64,000 nucleotides of DNA from Hallerella sp964587155 (GTDB taxonomy: Bacteria > Fibrobacterota > Fibrobacteria > Fibrobacterales > Fibrobacteraceae): assembly GCA_964587155.1 (NCBI GenBank), contig CAZPKF010000011.1, forward strand, positions 1 to 64,000. Direction: 5' to 3'. The notes below the pieces were generated by a model. It was not told the DNA's origin. It saw only the letters and a program-made list of their open reading frames with translations, and made no database searches. A program made the translations under genes and the position numbers. Below, one piece after another: positions 42,222 through 50,048 of the stretch; the first letter of the stretch is position 1; each line of letters opens with the position of its first letter.

Positions 42222-43387
42222 TCTTCCCAATAAGTTCCACCGGCAGACTCTTCGTCGAACGATTCTCCGGATTCTACGGGTTCCATTTCAGAAACAGGAT
42301 TGGCTTTTTCGTTTTCAATCGCAGCTCCCTCTAATTCGCGGTTTCCCGAAATTTTTTCCACTTTTTTCTTTGGGTACAAGAAAAGCCCCGGACTCACTTC
42401 CAAGCTCACCCGGTGCACAGCCGAAAGCGTTGGATGGGATTCAAAAGCGTAATCCACACGGAGCCAGTTCGAAATAGCAAACCCCGCACCGGCGGTCCAG
42501 CTTTCCCACTCAGAAAGACTAGCTAGACCGCCTCGCAAAGAAAGTCCAAAGTCAAAGGAAAATTCTACTCCGGCGCGCCCACCGCCAAGCCAGTCTCCGG
42601 GATGTTCCCAAAAGCGCCCGCCGCGAGGTTCGCCGTCCCAATCCAAATCGCGATTTTCCCGGTGTAAAAGCCCAGCACTTTGCCAATATGCGCAAAGCGT
42701 CCCGTAGAAATAAGAAATCGGCTGTTCCACCCGAATTCCCAAATACCATTCCGGGGAACTGTATTCAAAAGTGCCTTCTTCCCAAGATGCTGCCGAAGAA
42801 GTCCATCCTTTGAAAAACGAAGCGACAGATAACCATTGCAAAGCATGAAAATTCACGCCGAAATCCCCGCGGAATCCCCAACCGCTTTGATCCAATTCCC
42901 GGTAAAGACCGTGAAATGAAATTCCCACATCCAAGCGGTCATTAAAAAAACTCCGTCCAAACGCCAACGTAAACAGATAATCCGCAATAGAGAGCGTTTT
43001 ATACTCATCGCCTTCCGGAAGGGGGTCTCCTTCAGCAATCCTGGGAATACCATCGGCGCCAAACCGCGAAAAGGCGATTCCCAATCCGCCGATTTCCCCC
43101 AAGGGAAATTGCACTGCGCCGTAGTCGTATTTGGTATCCTCGTAATAGACGACATGACTGAACGCCACCCAGGCATTTTCCACCGTCGCCAGTTGCTGCG
43201 GATTCGACGACAATTCCAAAAGATCCCTGTCTAACGCAACCGAGGCTCCGCCCAAAGCAGAAGTTCTTGCTCCTGCGTGGATATCCAAAGAGGCGTTCGC
43301 TCCGACAACACGGTCGACTGCCTCTGCCGAAGAAACGGCAAACGCACACAAAAACAAGAAGAAAACGGGTAAAATTGTCCGCAACAT
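42218..43387 (-). CDS. PorV/UPF0164-like outer-membrane protein
   Basis: A 389-residue protein with a signal peptide (MLRTILPVFFLFLCAFAVSS) followed by the FadL/PorV-like opening GARTSALGGASVALDRDLLE and SSNPQQLATV. Aromatic beta-strands fill about 250 residues; an acidic Glu/Ser tail of 60 residues ends it. Such proteins form outer-membrane barrels, and relatives serve as shuttles in type IX-like export, which is not shown here. The ATG at 43387 is seven bases after TATCTT; the frame upstream to 43531 has no signal peptide. First gene of a five-gene coupled operon. Confidence 0.76.
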   Translation of the reverse strand: MLRTILPVFFLFLCAFAVSSAEAVDRVVGANASLDIHAGARTSALGGASVALDRDLLELSSNPQQLATVENAWVAFSHVVYYEDTKYDYGAVQFPLGEIGGLGIAFSRFGADGIPRIAEGDPLPEGDEYKTLSIADYLFTLAFGRSFFNDRLDVGISFHGLYRELDQSGWGFRGDFGVNFHALQWLSVASFFKGWTSSAASWEEGTFEYSSPEWYLGIRVEQPISYFYGTLCAYWQSAGLLHRENRDLDWDGEPRGGRFWEHPGDWLGGGRAGVEFSFDFGLSLRGGLASLSEWESWTAGAGFAISNWLRVDYAFESHPTLSAVHRVSLEVSPGLFLYPKKKVEKISGNRELEGAAIENEKANPVSEMEPVESGESFDEESAGGTYWEE

Positions 43388-43394
43388 TTTCCAT

Positions 43395-43400
43395 AAGATA
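43395..43400 (-). promoter_or_regulatory. -10-like TATCTT for the 43387-38787 operon
   Basis: TATCTT, seven-base spacer, ATG at 43387; no Shine-Dalgarno in the spacer. Confidence 0.45.
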
Positions 43401-43434
43401 AAATTTTCACGGCTCCGCCACCCCAAAAAACTTG

Positions 43435-43442
43435 TAGATTTG
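43435..43442 (+). promoter_or_regulatory. TAGATTTG element before xerC
   Basis: TAGATTTG fits TAnnTTTG; its hexamer ends eight bases before the ATG at 43449. Confidence 0.35.
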
Positions 43443-43448
43443 AAGCGA

Positions 43449-44345
43449 ATGAACCTTCTTTTGGAACATGCAGAAAACTTTTTGAAGTATATCTCCGCGG
43501 AACGCCGATTCTCGCCGCAGACCGTCCGCACCTACCGTGAATCCCTGTCCAAATACCTTTCCCACTTACCGGAAAACGCTACATTGGAAAAGTTTTCAAC
43601 GGAATCCATCCGAACGTTCGTTTGGAATATGCGCCAAAAAGAAAAGCTTCAAATCACCAGCATCAATTTGCACATCGCCTGTCTCAAAAGCTTTGGCCGT
43701 TACCTTGTCCGCAGCCATTTTCTCGAAAGCAATCCCGCCGAAACGATTCCCATGCCCAAGCGCCCCAAAAGGCTGGTTTCGTTTCTTTCTCAAAAAGATA
43801 TTTCTCCCTCCAAATTTACGGTAATTGAAAATCCTACCCTTCCCATGATTCGCGCCAGAGTCTTGCTCGAACTCATTTACGGCTCGGGGCTTCGCATTTC
43901 GGAATGTCAAAGCTTGACGTGGATTTGCCTCAATTTTTCAAACCGATCCGTCCGCGCTTTCGGCAAAGGTGGAAAAGAACGCATCGTGCCGCTCACTCAC
44001 GAAGCCATCCGTCATTTTGTCCTTTACAAAGCGAAGCTCGAAGAAGCCGGAAGACTTCCCTCCGCCAAATCCCCCGTCTTTTTAAATGAACACGGCGACG
44101 CATATAACGTCCGCACCTTGCGGCGCGATATTCAACATTTGCTCAAAAGTATCGGTTGGGAAGGCAAAGCCAGTCCTCACGTTTTGCGCCACAGCTTCGC
44201 CACGCATCTTTTGGAAAACGGAGCGGATATCATGAGCGTGAAAGAAATGCTCGGACATTCCAGTTTGGCGACGACTCAAGTTTACACCCACGTCTCTGCG
44301 GAACGCCTCAAAGAAAGTTTCAAAAAAACGCACCCGAGAGCGTAA
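43449..44345 (+). CDS. xerC: Tyrosine recombinase XerC/XerD
   Basis: A 298-residue tyrosine recombinase with an N-terminal SAM-like core-binding domain (FLKYISAERRFSPQTVRTYR) and a full catalytic set: Arg in GSGLRISE, Lys in FGKGGKERIVPL, HxxR in HVLRHSFATHLL, His in LGHSSLATTQ and Tyr in VYTHV. It resolves chromosome dimers at dif during division. The length and absence of mobile-element neighbours argue for the housekeeping Xer rather than an integrase. XerC versus XerD is not decided by what I can see. A TTG nine bases upstream is an alternative start. Confidence 0.9.
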   Translation: MNLLLEHAENFLKYISAERRFSPQTVRTYRESLSKYLSHLPENATLEKFSTESIRTFVWNMRQKEKLQITSINLHIACLKSFGRYLVRSHFLESNPAETIPMPKRPKRLVSFLSQKDISPSKFTVIENPTLPMIRARVLLELIYGSGLRISECQSLTWICLNFSNRSVRAFGKGGKERIVPLTHEAIRHFVLYKAKLEEAGRLPSAKSPVFLNEHGDAYNVRTLRRDIQHLLKSIGWEGKASPHVLRHSFATHLLENGADIMSVKEMLGHSSLATTQVYTHVSAERLKESFKKTHPRA

Positions 44346-44362
44346 TTTTTGTGTTGAAAGCA

Positions 44363-44420
44363 AAACAGCCCGCTTTGATGATGTGAACCCCGTTTGGGGC
44401 CAGTTCAAAGCGGGCCGTTT
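44363..44420. terminator. Bidirectional terminator between xerC and guaB
   Basis: AAACAGCCCGCTTTGA (44363-44378) pairs with TTCAAAGCGGGCCGTTT (44404-44420), a stem of about 15 bp with one mismatch. The loop holds a second small hairpin (CCCC-GTTT-GGGG). It sits between two convergent genes, with T- or A-rich exits on both sides. Confidence 0.78.
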
Positions 44421-44435
44421 GAATTTTCCAAAAAA

Positions 44436-45887
44436 TCAAGAATGATAATTCGGAGCTTCTTTCGTAATGGTCACATCATGCGGATGCGATTCGCGAAGTC
44501 CCGCATTTGTTATGCGGACAAAGGTCGCCTTTTTGTAAAGTTCGTCCAAATTGGCTGCCCCCGCATAACCCATCGCCGAATGGATTCCTCCAGTCAGCTG
44601 ATAAATCGTATCGCGGAGAGGGCCTTTGTAAGGAACCCGACCTTCGATGCCTTCCGGCACGTATTTCTTTTCTTCAGTCACATTGCCCTGAAAATAACGG
44701 TCCGCAGAACCGGCTTTCATCGCGCCCAGCGATCCCATGCCGCGGTAGCTCTTGTAGCTGCGACCATCCGCCAAGATGACTTCGCCCGGACTTTCTTCTG
44801 TACCCGCGAACAAACTGCCGAGCATCACGGCGTTTCCGCCTGCAGCCAAAGCTTTGACGATGTCGCCAGAATACTTGATTCCGCCATCTGCAATGATTTT
44901 CACACCCGCCTTGCGGGCAGCCTTTCCGCATTCCACGACTGCGGAAAATTGCGGATAACCGACACCCGCGACAATTCGAGTCGTGCAAATGGAACCGGGG
45001 CCAATGCCCACCTTGACAATGTTCGCTCCACACTTGGCAAGTTCCGTCACCGCTTCAGCAGTACAAACATTGCCTGCGCAAATGGTCAATTTCGGATACT
45101 TCTTGCGGACAGTTTTCACCATATTGCGGACTCCCACGTGGTGCCCGTGCGCCGTATCAATTACAACCATGTCAACACCGGCATCGACAAGCGCCTTGAT
45201 GCGGTCGAGAGTGTTGGCCGACGTACTGACAGCCGCAGCGACAAGAAGCTGCCCATTTTTATCTAAGCTGGCATTCGGATTGCTTTCCCGCTTTAAAATA
45301 TCCGTCATGGTCACAAGGCCTTTGAGAACGCCATTGGATTCCACAAGCGGAAGTTTTTCTATCCGATTTTCGTTCAAGATTTCCCGCGCTTTGGAAAGGC
45401 TTATCTTGGGAGATGCCGAAATGACTTTTTTCGTCATCACGTCTTTGATTTTCGCATTGCGGTCCGTAATCATGCGAAGGTCACGGCTTGTGAGCATTCC
45501 GACCAATTTCCCTTTGGAAAGAATAGGAAATCCGCTGACTTTGGTTTCGAACCGTGTTTTATACGCATCGCTCACCGGCTGATCCGCATCCAACGTTACC
45601 GGATTCGAAACGATGCCAGACTGCCAACGTTTGACCTTGCGGACTTCTTCCGCTTGGGCTTCAATGGACATGTTCTTGTGAATCACGCCCAAACCGCCCT
45701 GCAGCGCAATAGAAATAGCGAGCGGCGCAGTTGTCACCGTATCCATCGCCGCACTGATAATGGGAATGTTCAGTTTGATGTTGGGCGCAAGTTGTGTCTT
45801 AATATCCGTCTGAGTCGGCAAGACCGAGGATTCCCCCGGAACGAGCAGAACGTCATCGAACGTGAGGGCTTCTGGAAGCAGTTTCAT
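44436..45887 (-). CDS. guaB: IMP dehydrogenase
   Basis: A 483-residue GuaB with the full TIM barrel interrupted by a CBS pair at about 95-200. The catalytic loop is GIGPGSICTTRIVAGVG with the active Cys; GSLFAGTEESPGE and the flap YRGMGSLGAM follow. It oxidises IMP to XMP, the committed step to GMP. AAGAGG precedes the ATG. The gene stands alone, ending at the bidirectional hairpin. All motifs and the length are normal. Confidence 0.97.
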   Translation of the reverse strand: MKLLPEALTFDDVLLVPGESSVLPTQTDIKTQLAPNIKLNIPIISAAMDTVTTAPLAISIALQGGLGVIHKNMSIEAQAEEVRKVKRWQSGIVSNPVTLDADQPVSDAYKTRFETKVSGFPILSKGKLVGMLTSRDLRMITDRNAKIKDVMTKKVISASPKISLSKAREILNENRIEKLPLVESNGVLKGLVTMTDILKRESNPNASLDKNGQLLVAAAVSTSANTLDRIKALVDAGVDMVVIDTAHGHHVGVRNMVKTVRKKYPKLTICAGNVCTAEAVTELAKCGANIVKVGIGPGSICTTRIVAGVGYPQFSAVVECGKAARKAGVKIIADGGIKYSGDIVKALAAGGNAVMLGSLFAGTEESPGEVILADGRSYKSYRGMGSLGAMKAGSADRYFQGNVTEEKKYVPEGIEGRVPYKGPLRDTIYQLTGGIHSAMGYAGAANLDELYKKATFVRITNAGLRESHPHDVTITKEAPNYHS

Positions 45888-45973
45888 AAGAACCTCTTTT
45901 TGCGCATTTAATATAGAAATTCCCCCGAAAAATTTCTAGTCAAAAAAAAAAATCCAGAGCCCATGAATTCCGT

Positions 45974-46885
45974 TTATTTTTCAACTTTCAAGATTCCCCG
46001 GGAAACATCCAAATACGTGCGGCCGTTTCGAATTACGTCTGCGCCGAGAATTCCCTGAACGGATCCCGGCGAAACTTCGTTTATCTCCGCCACTTTGCTT
46101 TGAAGGTTTTCCGGCATTACGCCATACCTGACAGGGAAAGTGTCCCCGGCAAATTCCGTCAAAGCACGGAAAACAGGAACAGTGTAATAGTCCGCAAGCG
46201 GATGGAAATCGATGCGTTTTCCCTTGTCAATGCAACCATCTAACCAAGTCCGAGGTGCGTAAGACGCAGCAATGCCCGTATCAAAAATTGCCTGGTGAGG
46301 AATGCCGTTGATTTTGACATTCACCTTGAACAAATTGTTTTCGATGAAACTATCGGCAGCAATTCCTTCGAATGGAATTTCTTCGGCATCGAACATGATT
46401 TGTCCGCGGATTTTATCAATGACAACTTTGAACTTAGAAAGGTTGTCGTTTCCGAGAATCGTTGTCACGGGAACGCCGACATGCCGAGAAATTTGGTCAA
46501 AGTCAATTCCCAAAGCCTTGGCTGTCATCTTCACATCTTTGCCGTTCACCGCATCCAATGCGCTTATGTTGATTCCCAAAGCCTTGGCTAGCGATTCCCC
46601 ATGACGGGAACGGAACAGATTTAAAATTTTGTCCAAGCTGAACCCGCAAAGCATCGTGCGGACTGGCGCCAAAGACTCGTCTTTTTCCAACATGACATTC
46701 AATCGGTGAGACATGGATTCAATGCCGCCCTCTTCATCGGTCAGGCAATTCGTGTAACAGATGGAAACCGGTTCGTTTCCACAATGGAACGAATGCGTAG
46801 ACCCGGTCATCACTAGAATCGTACTGTCTCCCTTTTCAAAAACGATATGTCCGTTTACATCTTCGAGCAATTTGTAAATTTCCAT
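45974..46885 (-). CDS. Tandem retropepsin-like aspartic protease domains, first one degenerate
   Basis: A 303-residue protein that reads as two retropepsin-like domains in one chain. The second (about 174-303) has AIFDTGIAASYAP with DTG at 202-204 and ends ILGADVIRNGRTYLDVS. The first (about 1-166) has the matching STILVMTGSTHSF, where the Asp is Met26, and ILGNDNLSKFKVVIDKIRG at about 143-161, with a helical insert between. There is no signal peptide. The ATG at 46885 is set by AAAGGAGGT five bases upstream. It may be active only as a homodimer, or be a binding protein. No family name was recognised. Confidence 0.7.
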   Translation of the reverse strand: MEIYKLLEDVNGHIVFEKGDSTILVMTGSTHSFHCGNEPVSICYTNCLTDEEGGIESMSHRLNVMLEKDESLAPVRTMLCGFSLDKILNLFRSRHGESLAKALGINISALDAVNGKDVKMTAKALGIDFDQISRHVGVPVTTILGNDNLSKFKVVIDKIRGQIMFDAEEIPFEGIAADSFIENNLFKVNVKINGIPHQAIFDTGIAASYAPRTWLDGCIDKGKRIDFHPLADYYTVPVFRALTEFAGDTFPVRYGVMPENLQSKVAEINEVSPGSVQGILGADVIRNGRTYLDVSRGILKVEK

Positions 46886-46913
46886 CGGAGACCTCCTTTC
46901 TAGTTGACGGTCC

Positions 46914-46919
46914 ATTATA
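46914..46919 (-). promoter_or_regulatory. Consensus -10 TATAAT for the retropepsin-like gene
   Basis: A perfect TATAAT on the minus strand, placed so that transcription would start near 46907 and give a leader of about 22 bases carrying AAAGGAGG. No strong -35 is seen. Confidence 0.55.
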
Positions 46920-46962
46920 AGGTACATCCGAATCTACCGAAAATCGCAAAAATTTCCGACAA

Positions 46963-46990
46963 AAAATATTCCCGGTCGGAATACCGGGAA
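46963..46990 (-). terminator. Rho-independent terminator after the DksA-fusion/small-ORF unit
   Basis: On the minus strand TTCCCGGT (46990-46983) pairs with ACCGGGAA (46976-46969), an 8-bp stem with a 6-base loop, followed by TATTTTTTG. It lies 34 bases past the small ORF's stop. Confidence 0.78.
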
Positions 46991-47023
46991 CGCTAAGGAA
47001 AATTGATCTTTTCAGATTTTCTT

Positions 47024-47149
47024 TTACACGGGAATGACTTTGACTAGCCGATTTCCAAAGCAACCGCAGTTGCAATAGAGCTCCTTACCAGTGCTCGCCG
47101 GAACCCATTTGAACAAGCGCGGTGAATCGTTCCAACGGCAAAAACTCAA
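47024..47149 (-). CDS. Small Cys-rich protein, 41 residues, TTGA-coupled
   Basis: An open frame of 41 codons beginning TTG at 47149, inside the stop of the upstream gene (TTGA, a 4-base overlap of the kind used throughout this window), and ending TAA 34 bases before a terminator. The product has four cysteines, three of them in YCNCGCFGNRLV, plus FCRWNDSPRLFKWVP at the N-terminus. The CNCGC cluster suggests zinc or another metal. No similarity was recognised. The frame position, spacing to the terminator and compact, aromatic-rich sequence support a real gene; the weak ribosome site (GGAAG 12 bases upstream) lowers confidence. Confidence 0.55.
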   Translation of the reverse strand: MSFCRWNDSPRLFKWVPASTGKELYCNCGCFGNRLVKVIPV

Positions 47150-48189
47150 ATCGAATCGTCTTCCAAAAAATCCTTGTCGGCTTCTTCGAGTTCTTGCTGC
47201 GAAGGCGCTTCGCCAAAATCATCATCGTCGCGGGCTTCATCGAGAGAATCTGCACCCAAACGGGTCAGCTGATAATTCAAATGACGCGCTTCTTTGGAAT
47301 GTCCCAATCCGAGGATTTCCGCACATTCTTCGCAATAGCCGAGATCCTTGTCGACGCGGAATTCTGGCGCTACGGGATTCCGGCAACATTTGGTGCAAAG
47401 CTGATTGGAACATTCTTGCATGAACCGGAGATTTTCTTCCTGAAGTTCCGCAACGACTCGCGCATAAATTTCTTCCGCCGTTTCTTCGCCAATGGAAGCC
47501 CTGTGCCGCTTGCTGGCAGTCGGTTTTTCAACGGTTTCTGCCCCGGCAGAAGAGGGCTTCTTTTTAGAGGCGTGATCATCCTGTTCCTGGGCTTCGTAAA
47601 AGAACGCCACTTTGGCAAGTTTGATGCCTCCGGAGAGCAATACGGGTGCATTTCGAGGAATTTCTGCCTCACCTTTGTTTACCACTTTTACTACCGGTTC
47701 TGGTTTGGGAGCGGGAGCAGGCGACGGTGTGGGCTTTTTCACCACATTTTTATTGCCACTGGCAGAGTCCGAAGGCTTTGAACCGCCTTGCCGTTTTGTT
47801 TCCTTCGGCTGAGTTTTTTTCGAAGACTTGCCGGGCGCAGTTTTTGAGCCCGCATTTTTAAGAACTTTCGGAGCAATGTTTTTACTGCCGGCGGAGGCGG
47901 TCTTCTTTTGTTCAACGACCTTTTTCGTTTCCTTCTTCACGCTGGATTTTGGTGCGGACGTCGCCGCCTTGGGAACTTCTGCCTTTTTTGTGCTCTTGGC
48001 CGGTTTTGAAGTCGCCGATTGCGATTTTTTCTCGGGCGTTTTCGCCGTTTTCTTTGCCGCCGAAGACTTCACTACGGGTTTCTTCGCAGAAGAAGCCTTT
48101 TCAGCGACAGCCTTTTTTGAGGGTTTCTTGTCGGTAGATTTTTTGTCAGAAGAGGATTTTTTACTGGTCAATTGTTTTTTCGCGCTCAT
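47146..48189 (-). CDS. Histone H1-like Lys/Ala-rich tail fused to a DksA/TraR zinc finger
   Basis: A 347-residue protein. Residues 1 to about 170 are a Lys/Ala/Ser/Pro-rich, disordered tail (repeats like SAAKKTAKTPEKK), as in bacterial histone H1-like proteins. The C-terminal part has a helix (EEIYARVVAELQEENLRFMQ) and a four-Cys finger, CTKC and CEEC separated by 17 residues, the exact DksA/TraR spacing. It ends in an acidic stretch. The start at 48189 is the first with this composition; the frame upstream is antisense to lepA. It likely binds DNA and perhaps RNA polymerase. Confidence 0.78.
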   Translation of the reverse strand: MSAKKQLTSKKSSSDKKSTDKKPSKKAVAEKASSAKKPVVKSSAAKKTAKTPEKKSQSATSKPAKSTKKAEVPKAATSAPKSSVKKETKKVVEQKKTASAGSKNIAPKVLKNAGSKTAPGKSSKKTQPKETKRQGGSKPSDSASGNKNVVKKPTPSPAPAPKPEPVVKVVNKGEAEIPRNAPVLLSGGIKLAKVAFFYEAQEQDDHASKKKPSSAGAETVEKPTASKRHRASIGEETAEEIYARVVAELQEENLRFMQECSNQLCTKCCRNPVAPEFRVDKDLGYCEECAEILGLGHSKEARHLNYQLTRLGADSLDEARDDDDFGEAPSQQELEEADKDFLEDDSI

Positions 48190-48195
48190 ATTCTT

Positions 48196-48201
48196 AAAAT
48201 A
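48196..48201 (-). promoter_or_regulatory. -10-like TATTTT, 6 bases before the DksA-fusion gene
   Basis: TATTTT, spacer AAGAAT, ATG at 48189. An overlapping TATATT gives an 8-base spacer. Confidence 0.45.
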
Positions 48202-48209
48202 TAACAAAC

Positions 48210-48217
48210 TATATTTG
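48210..48217 (+). promoter_or_regulatory. TATATTTG element 7 bases before lepA
   Basis: TATATTTG fits TAnnTTTG; the hexamer TATATT is seven bases before the ATG at 48223. It shares a 33-base divergent gap with the DksA-fusion promoter. Confidence 0.5.
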
Positions 48218-48222
48218 TGGCA

Positions 48223-50046
48223 ATGGCCAAAATAGAAGACTACATCCGCAATTTTTCGATTATCGCCCACATTGACCACGGCAAATCGACCCTCGCAGAC
48301 CGCCTCATTGAACGCACACAAACCGTCGCCGAAAAGGATATGCAAAACCAGCTTCTCGACGATATGGATTTGGAGCGGGAACGCGGCATCACCATCAAAG
48401 CGCACGCCATCCGTTTGCTGTATAACCGTGGCGACGAACAATACATTCTGAACATGATAGACACTCCGGGGCATGTGGACTTCAGCTATGAAGTCAGCCG
48501 TTCTCTGGCCGCCTGCGAAGGCGCGATTCTCGTAGTCGATGCGACTCAGGGAATCCAGGCGCAAACGCTTTCGAACCTGTATCTCGCTATCGAAAACGAT
48601 CTGACTATCATCCCCGTTTTAAACAAAGTTGACCTGCCAAGTGCAAACCCCGACCACGTAGCCCAGCTCGTTGGCGACCTCCTCGGTTATGACCCAGAAA
48701 AAATCCCGCGGATTTCGGCAAAAACGGGCATTAACGTCGGCGAAGTTCTCGACCGCATCGTCGATGAAATTCCAGCGCCGAAAGGCGATGCAAACGCCAA
48801 ATTGCAAGCGCTCATTTTCGATTCCATGTACGATTCTTACCGCGGAGTCATCAACGATATTCGAGTTTTCAATGGGACGCTCCGTCCCGGCATGGAAATT
48901 CAGCTCATGACAACCGGTGCCACTTACACGGTAACGGAAGTGGGCACATTCACCATGAAACGCAACCCGCGCAAAGAACTGACAGCTGGCATGGTCGGCT
49001 ACGTTTTGGCAAACGTCAAAACCATCAGCGACGTCAAAATCGGCGATACGGTCACCGATGCGGAAGACCCTGCACAAGAACCTTTGCCCGGATACAAAGA
49101 CATCCAACCGATGATTTATTCGGGTATCTATCCGATTGATCCCGAAGATTACAAAAATTTGCGCGATGCTCTTGAAAAACTCAAATTGAACGATTCCGCT
49201 CTCCAATGGGAACCGGAAACATCCGATGCTTTGGGCTTTGGATTCCGCGCGGGCTTTTTGGGCTTGTTGCACATGGAGATCGTCCAAGAACGCCTAGACA
49301 GAGAGTTTGGCGTAAACATCATCACGACCGTTCCCAACGTGGAATACCACGTTTATTTGACCGGCGGAGAGATGATCAAGGTTTCCAGCCCTTCCAAACT
49401 TCCCGACGCTTCCCGTTACGAACGCATCGAAGAGCCTTATGTCAATGCCCAAATTTTTACTCCGAAGGAATTTGTCGGCGGGCTCATGAAGCTTTGCGAA
49501 GAAAAACGCGGTGAATTTGAAAACATGGAATACATTGACGAGACAAAAGTCATTCTCAAGTATTCTCTGCCGTTAGCCGAAATCATGTTCGATTTTTACG
49601 ACAAGCTGAAATCCATCAGCCGTGGTTATGGCGGACTCGATTATTCGCCCTGCGGATACCGCGCGAACAATCTGGTCAAGTTGGATATTTTGCTGAACGG
49701 CGAACCAGTTGACGCATTTTCTGTCATCATCCACCGGGAAAAGTCCTACACTTACGCCAACGCCATTTGCATCCGGCTGAAAGATTTAATTCCACGGCAA
49801 CAATTCGATGTGGCCATTCAAGGCGCCATTGGTGGAAAAATCATCAGCCGCAGCACAGTCAAAGCGGTTAGGAAAGACGTGTTGGCAAAATGCTACGGTG
49901 GAGACATCACCCGGAAACGGAAGCTCCTCGAAAAGCAGAAAGAGGGCAAAAAGCGCATGAAAAGCATCGGTTCTGTCGAAGTTCCGCAAAAGGCCTTCCT
50001 CGCCGTATTGTCCCTTTCCGAAGCGGGAAAAGGCTCCGACGACTAA
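48223..50046 (+). CDS. lepA: Elongation factor 4 (LepA)
   Basis: A 607-residue translational GTPase. G1 is AHIDHGKSTLADRL, switch regions RERGITIKAHAIR and DTPGHVDFSYEV, NKVDLP as G4 and SAKTG as G5. The LepA-specific C-terminal domain (VRKDVLAKCYGGDITRKRKL, then KEGKKRMKSIGSVEVPQKAF) is complete. It back-translocates or remodels stalled ribosomes. ATG at 48223 is preferred over GTG at 48217, because the TATATTTG element would otherwise run into the start codon. It is followed 2 bases later by a signal-peptidase-like gene, a common pairing (lepA-lepB). Confidence 0.96.
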   Translation: MAKIEDYIRNFSIIAHIDHGKSTLADRLIERTQTVAEKDMQNQLLDDMDLERERGITIKAHAIRLLYNRGDEQYILNMIDTPGHVDFSYEVSRSLAACEGAILVVDATQGIQAQTLSNLYLAIENDLTIIPVLNKVDLPSANPDHVAQLVGDLLGYDPEKIPRISAKTGINVGEVLDRIVDEIPAPKGDANAKLQALIFDSMYDSYRGVINDIRVFNGTLRPGMEIQLMTTGATYTVTEVGTFTMKRNPRKELTAGMVGYVLANVKTISDVKIGDTVTDAEDPAQEPLPGYKDIQPMIYSGIYPIDPEDYKNLRDALEKLKLNDSALQWEPETSDALGFGFRAGFLGLLHMEIVQERLDREFGVNIITTVPNVEYHVYLTGGEMIKVSSPSKLPDASRYERIEEPYVNAQIFTPKEFVGGLMKLCEEKRGEFENMEYIDETKVILKYSLPLAEIMFDFYDKLKSISRGYGGLDYSPCGYRANNLVKLDILLNGEPVDAFSVIIHREKSYTYANAICIRLKDLIPRQQFDVAIQGAIGGKIISRSTVKAVRKDVLAKCYGGDITRKRKLLEKQKEGKKRMKSIGSVEVPQKAFLAVLSLSEAGKGSDD

Positions 50047-50048
50047 CC

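Noticed and set aside
43449..44345. Phage or integron integrase
   Set aside because: Its length, full Xer motifs, and lack of attachment repeats or mobile genes nearby fit a housekeeping Xer recombinase.
45914..45938. TAGAAATT/AATTTCTA hairpin upstream of guaB as a terminator or riboswitch
   Set aside because: It has no T-run on either exit side and lacks any purine-riboswitch core; it is probably chance in an AT-rich leader.
46836..47075. A 79-codon minus-strand frame
   Set aside because: It runs across the terminator at 46963-46990 and into the 5' end of the retropepsin-like gene, with no recognisable sequence.
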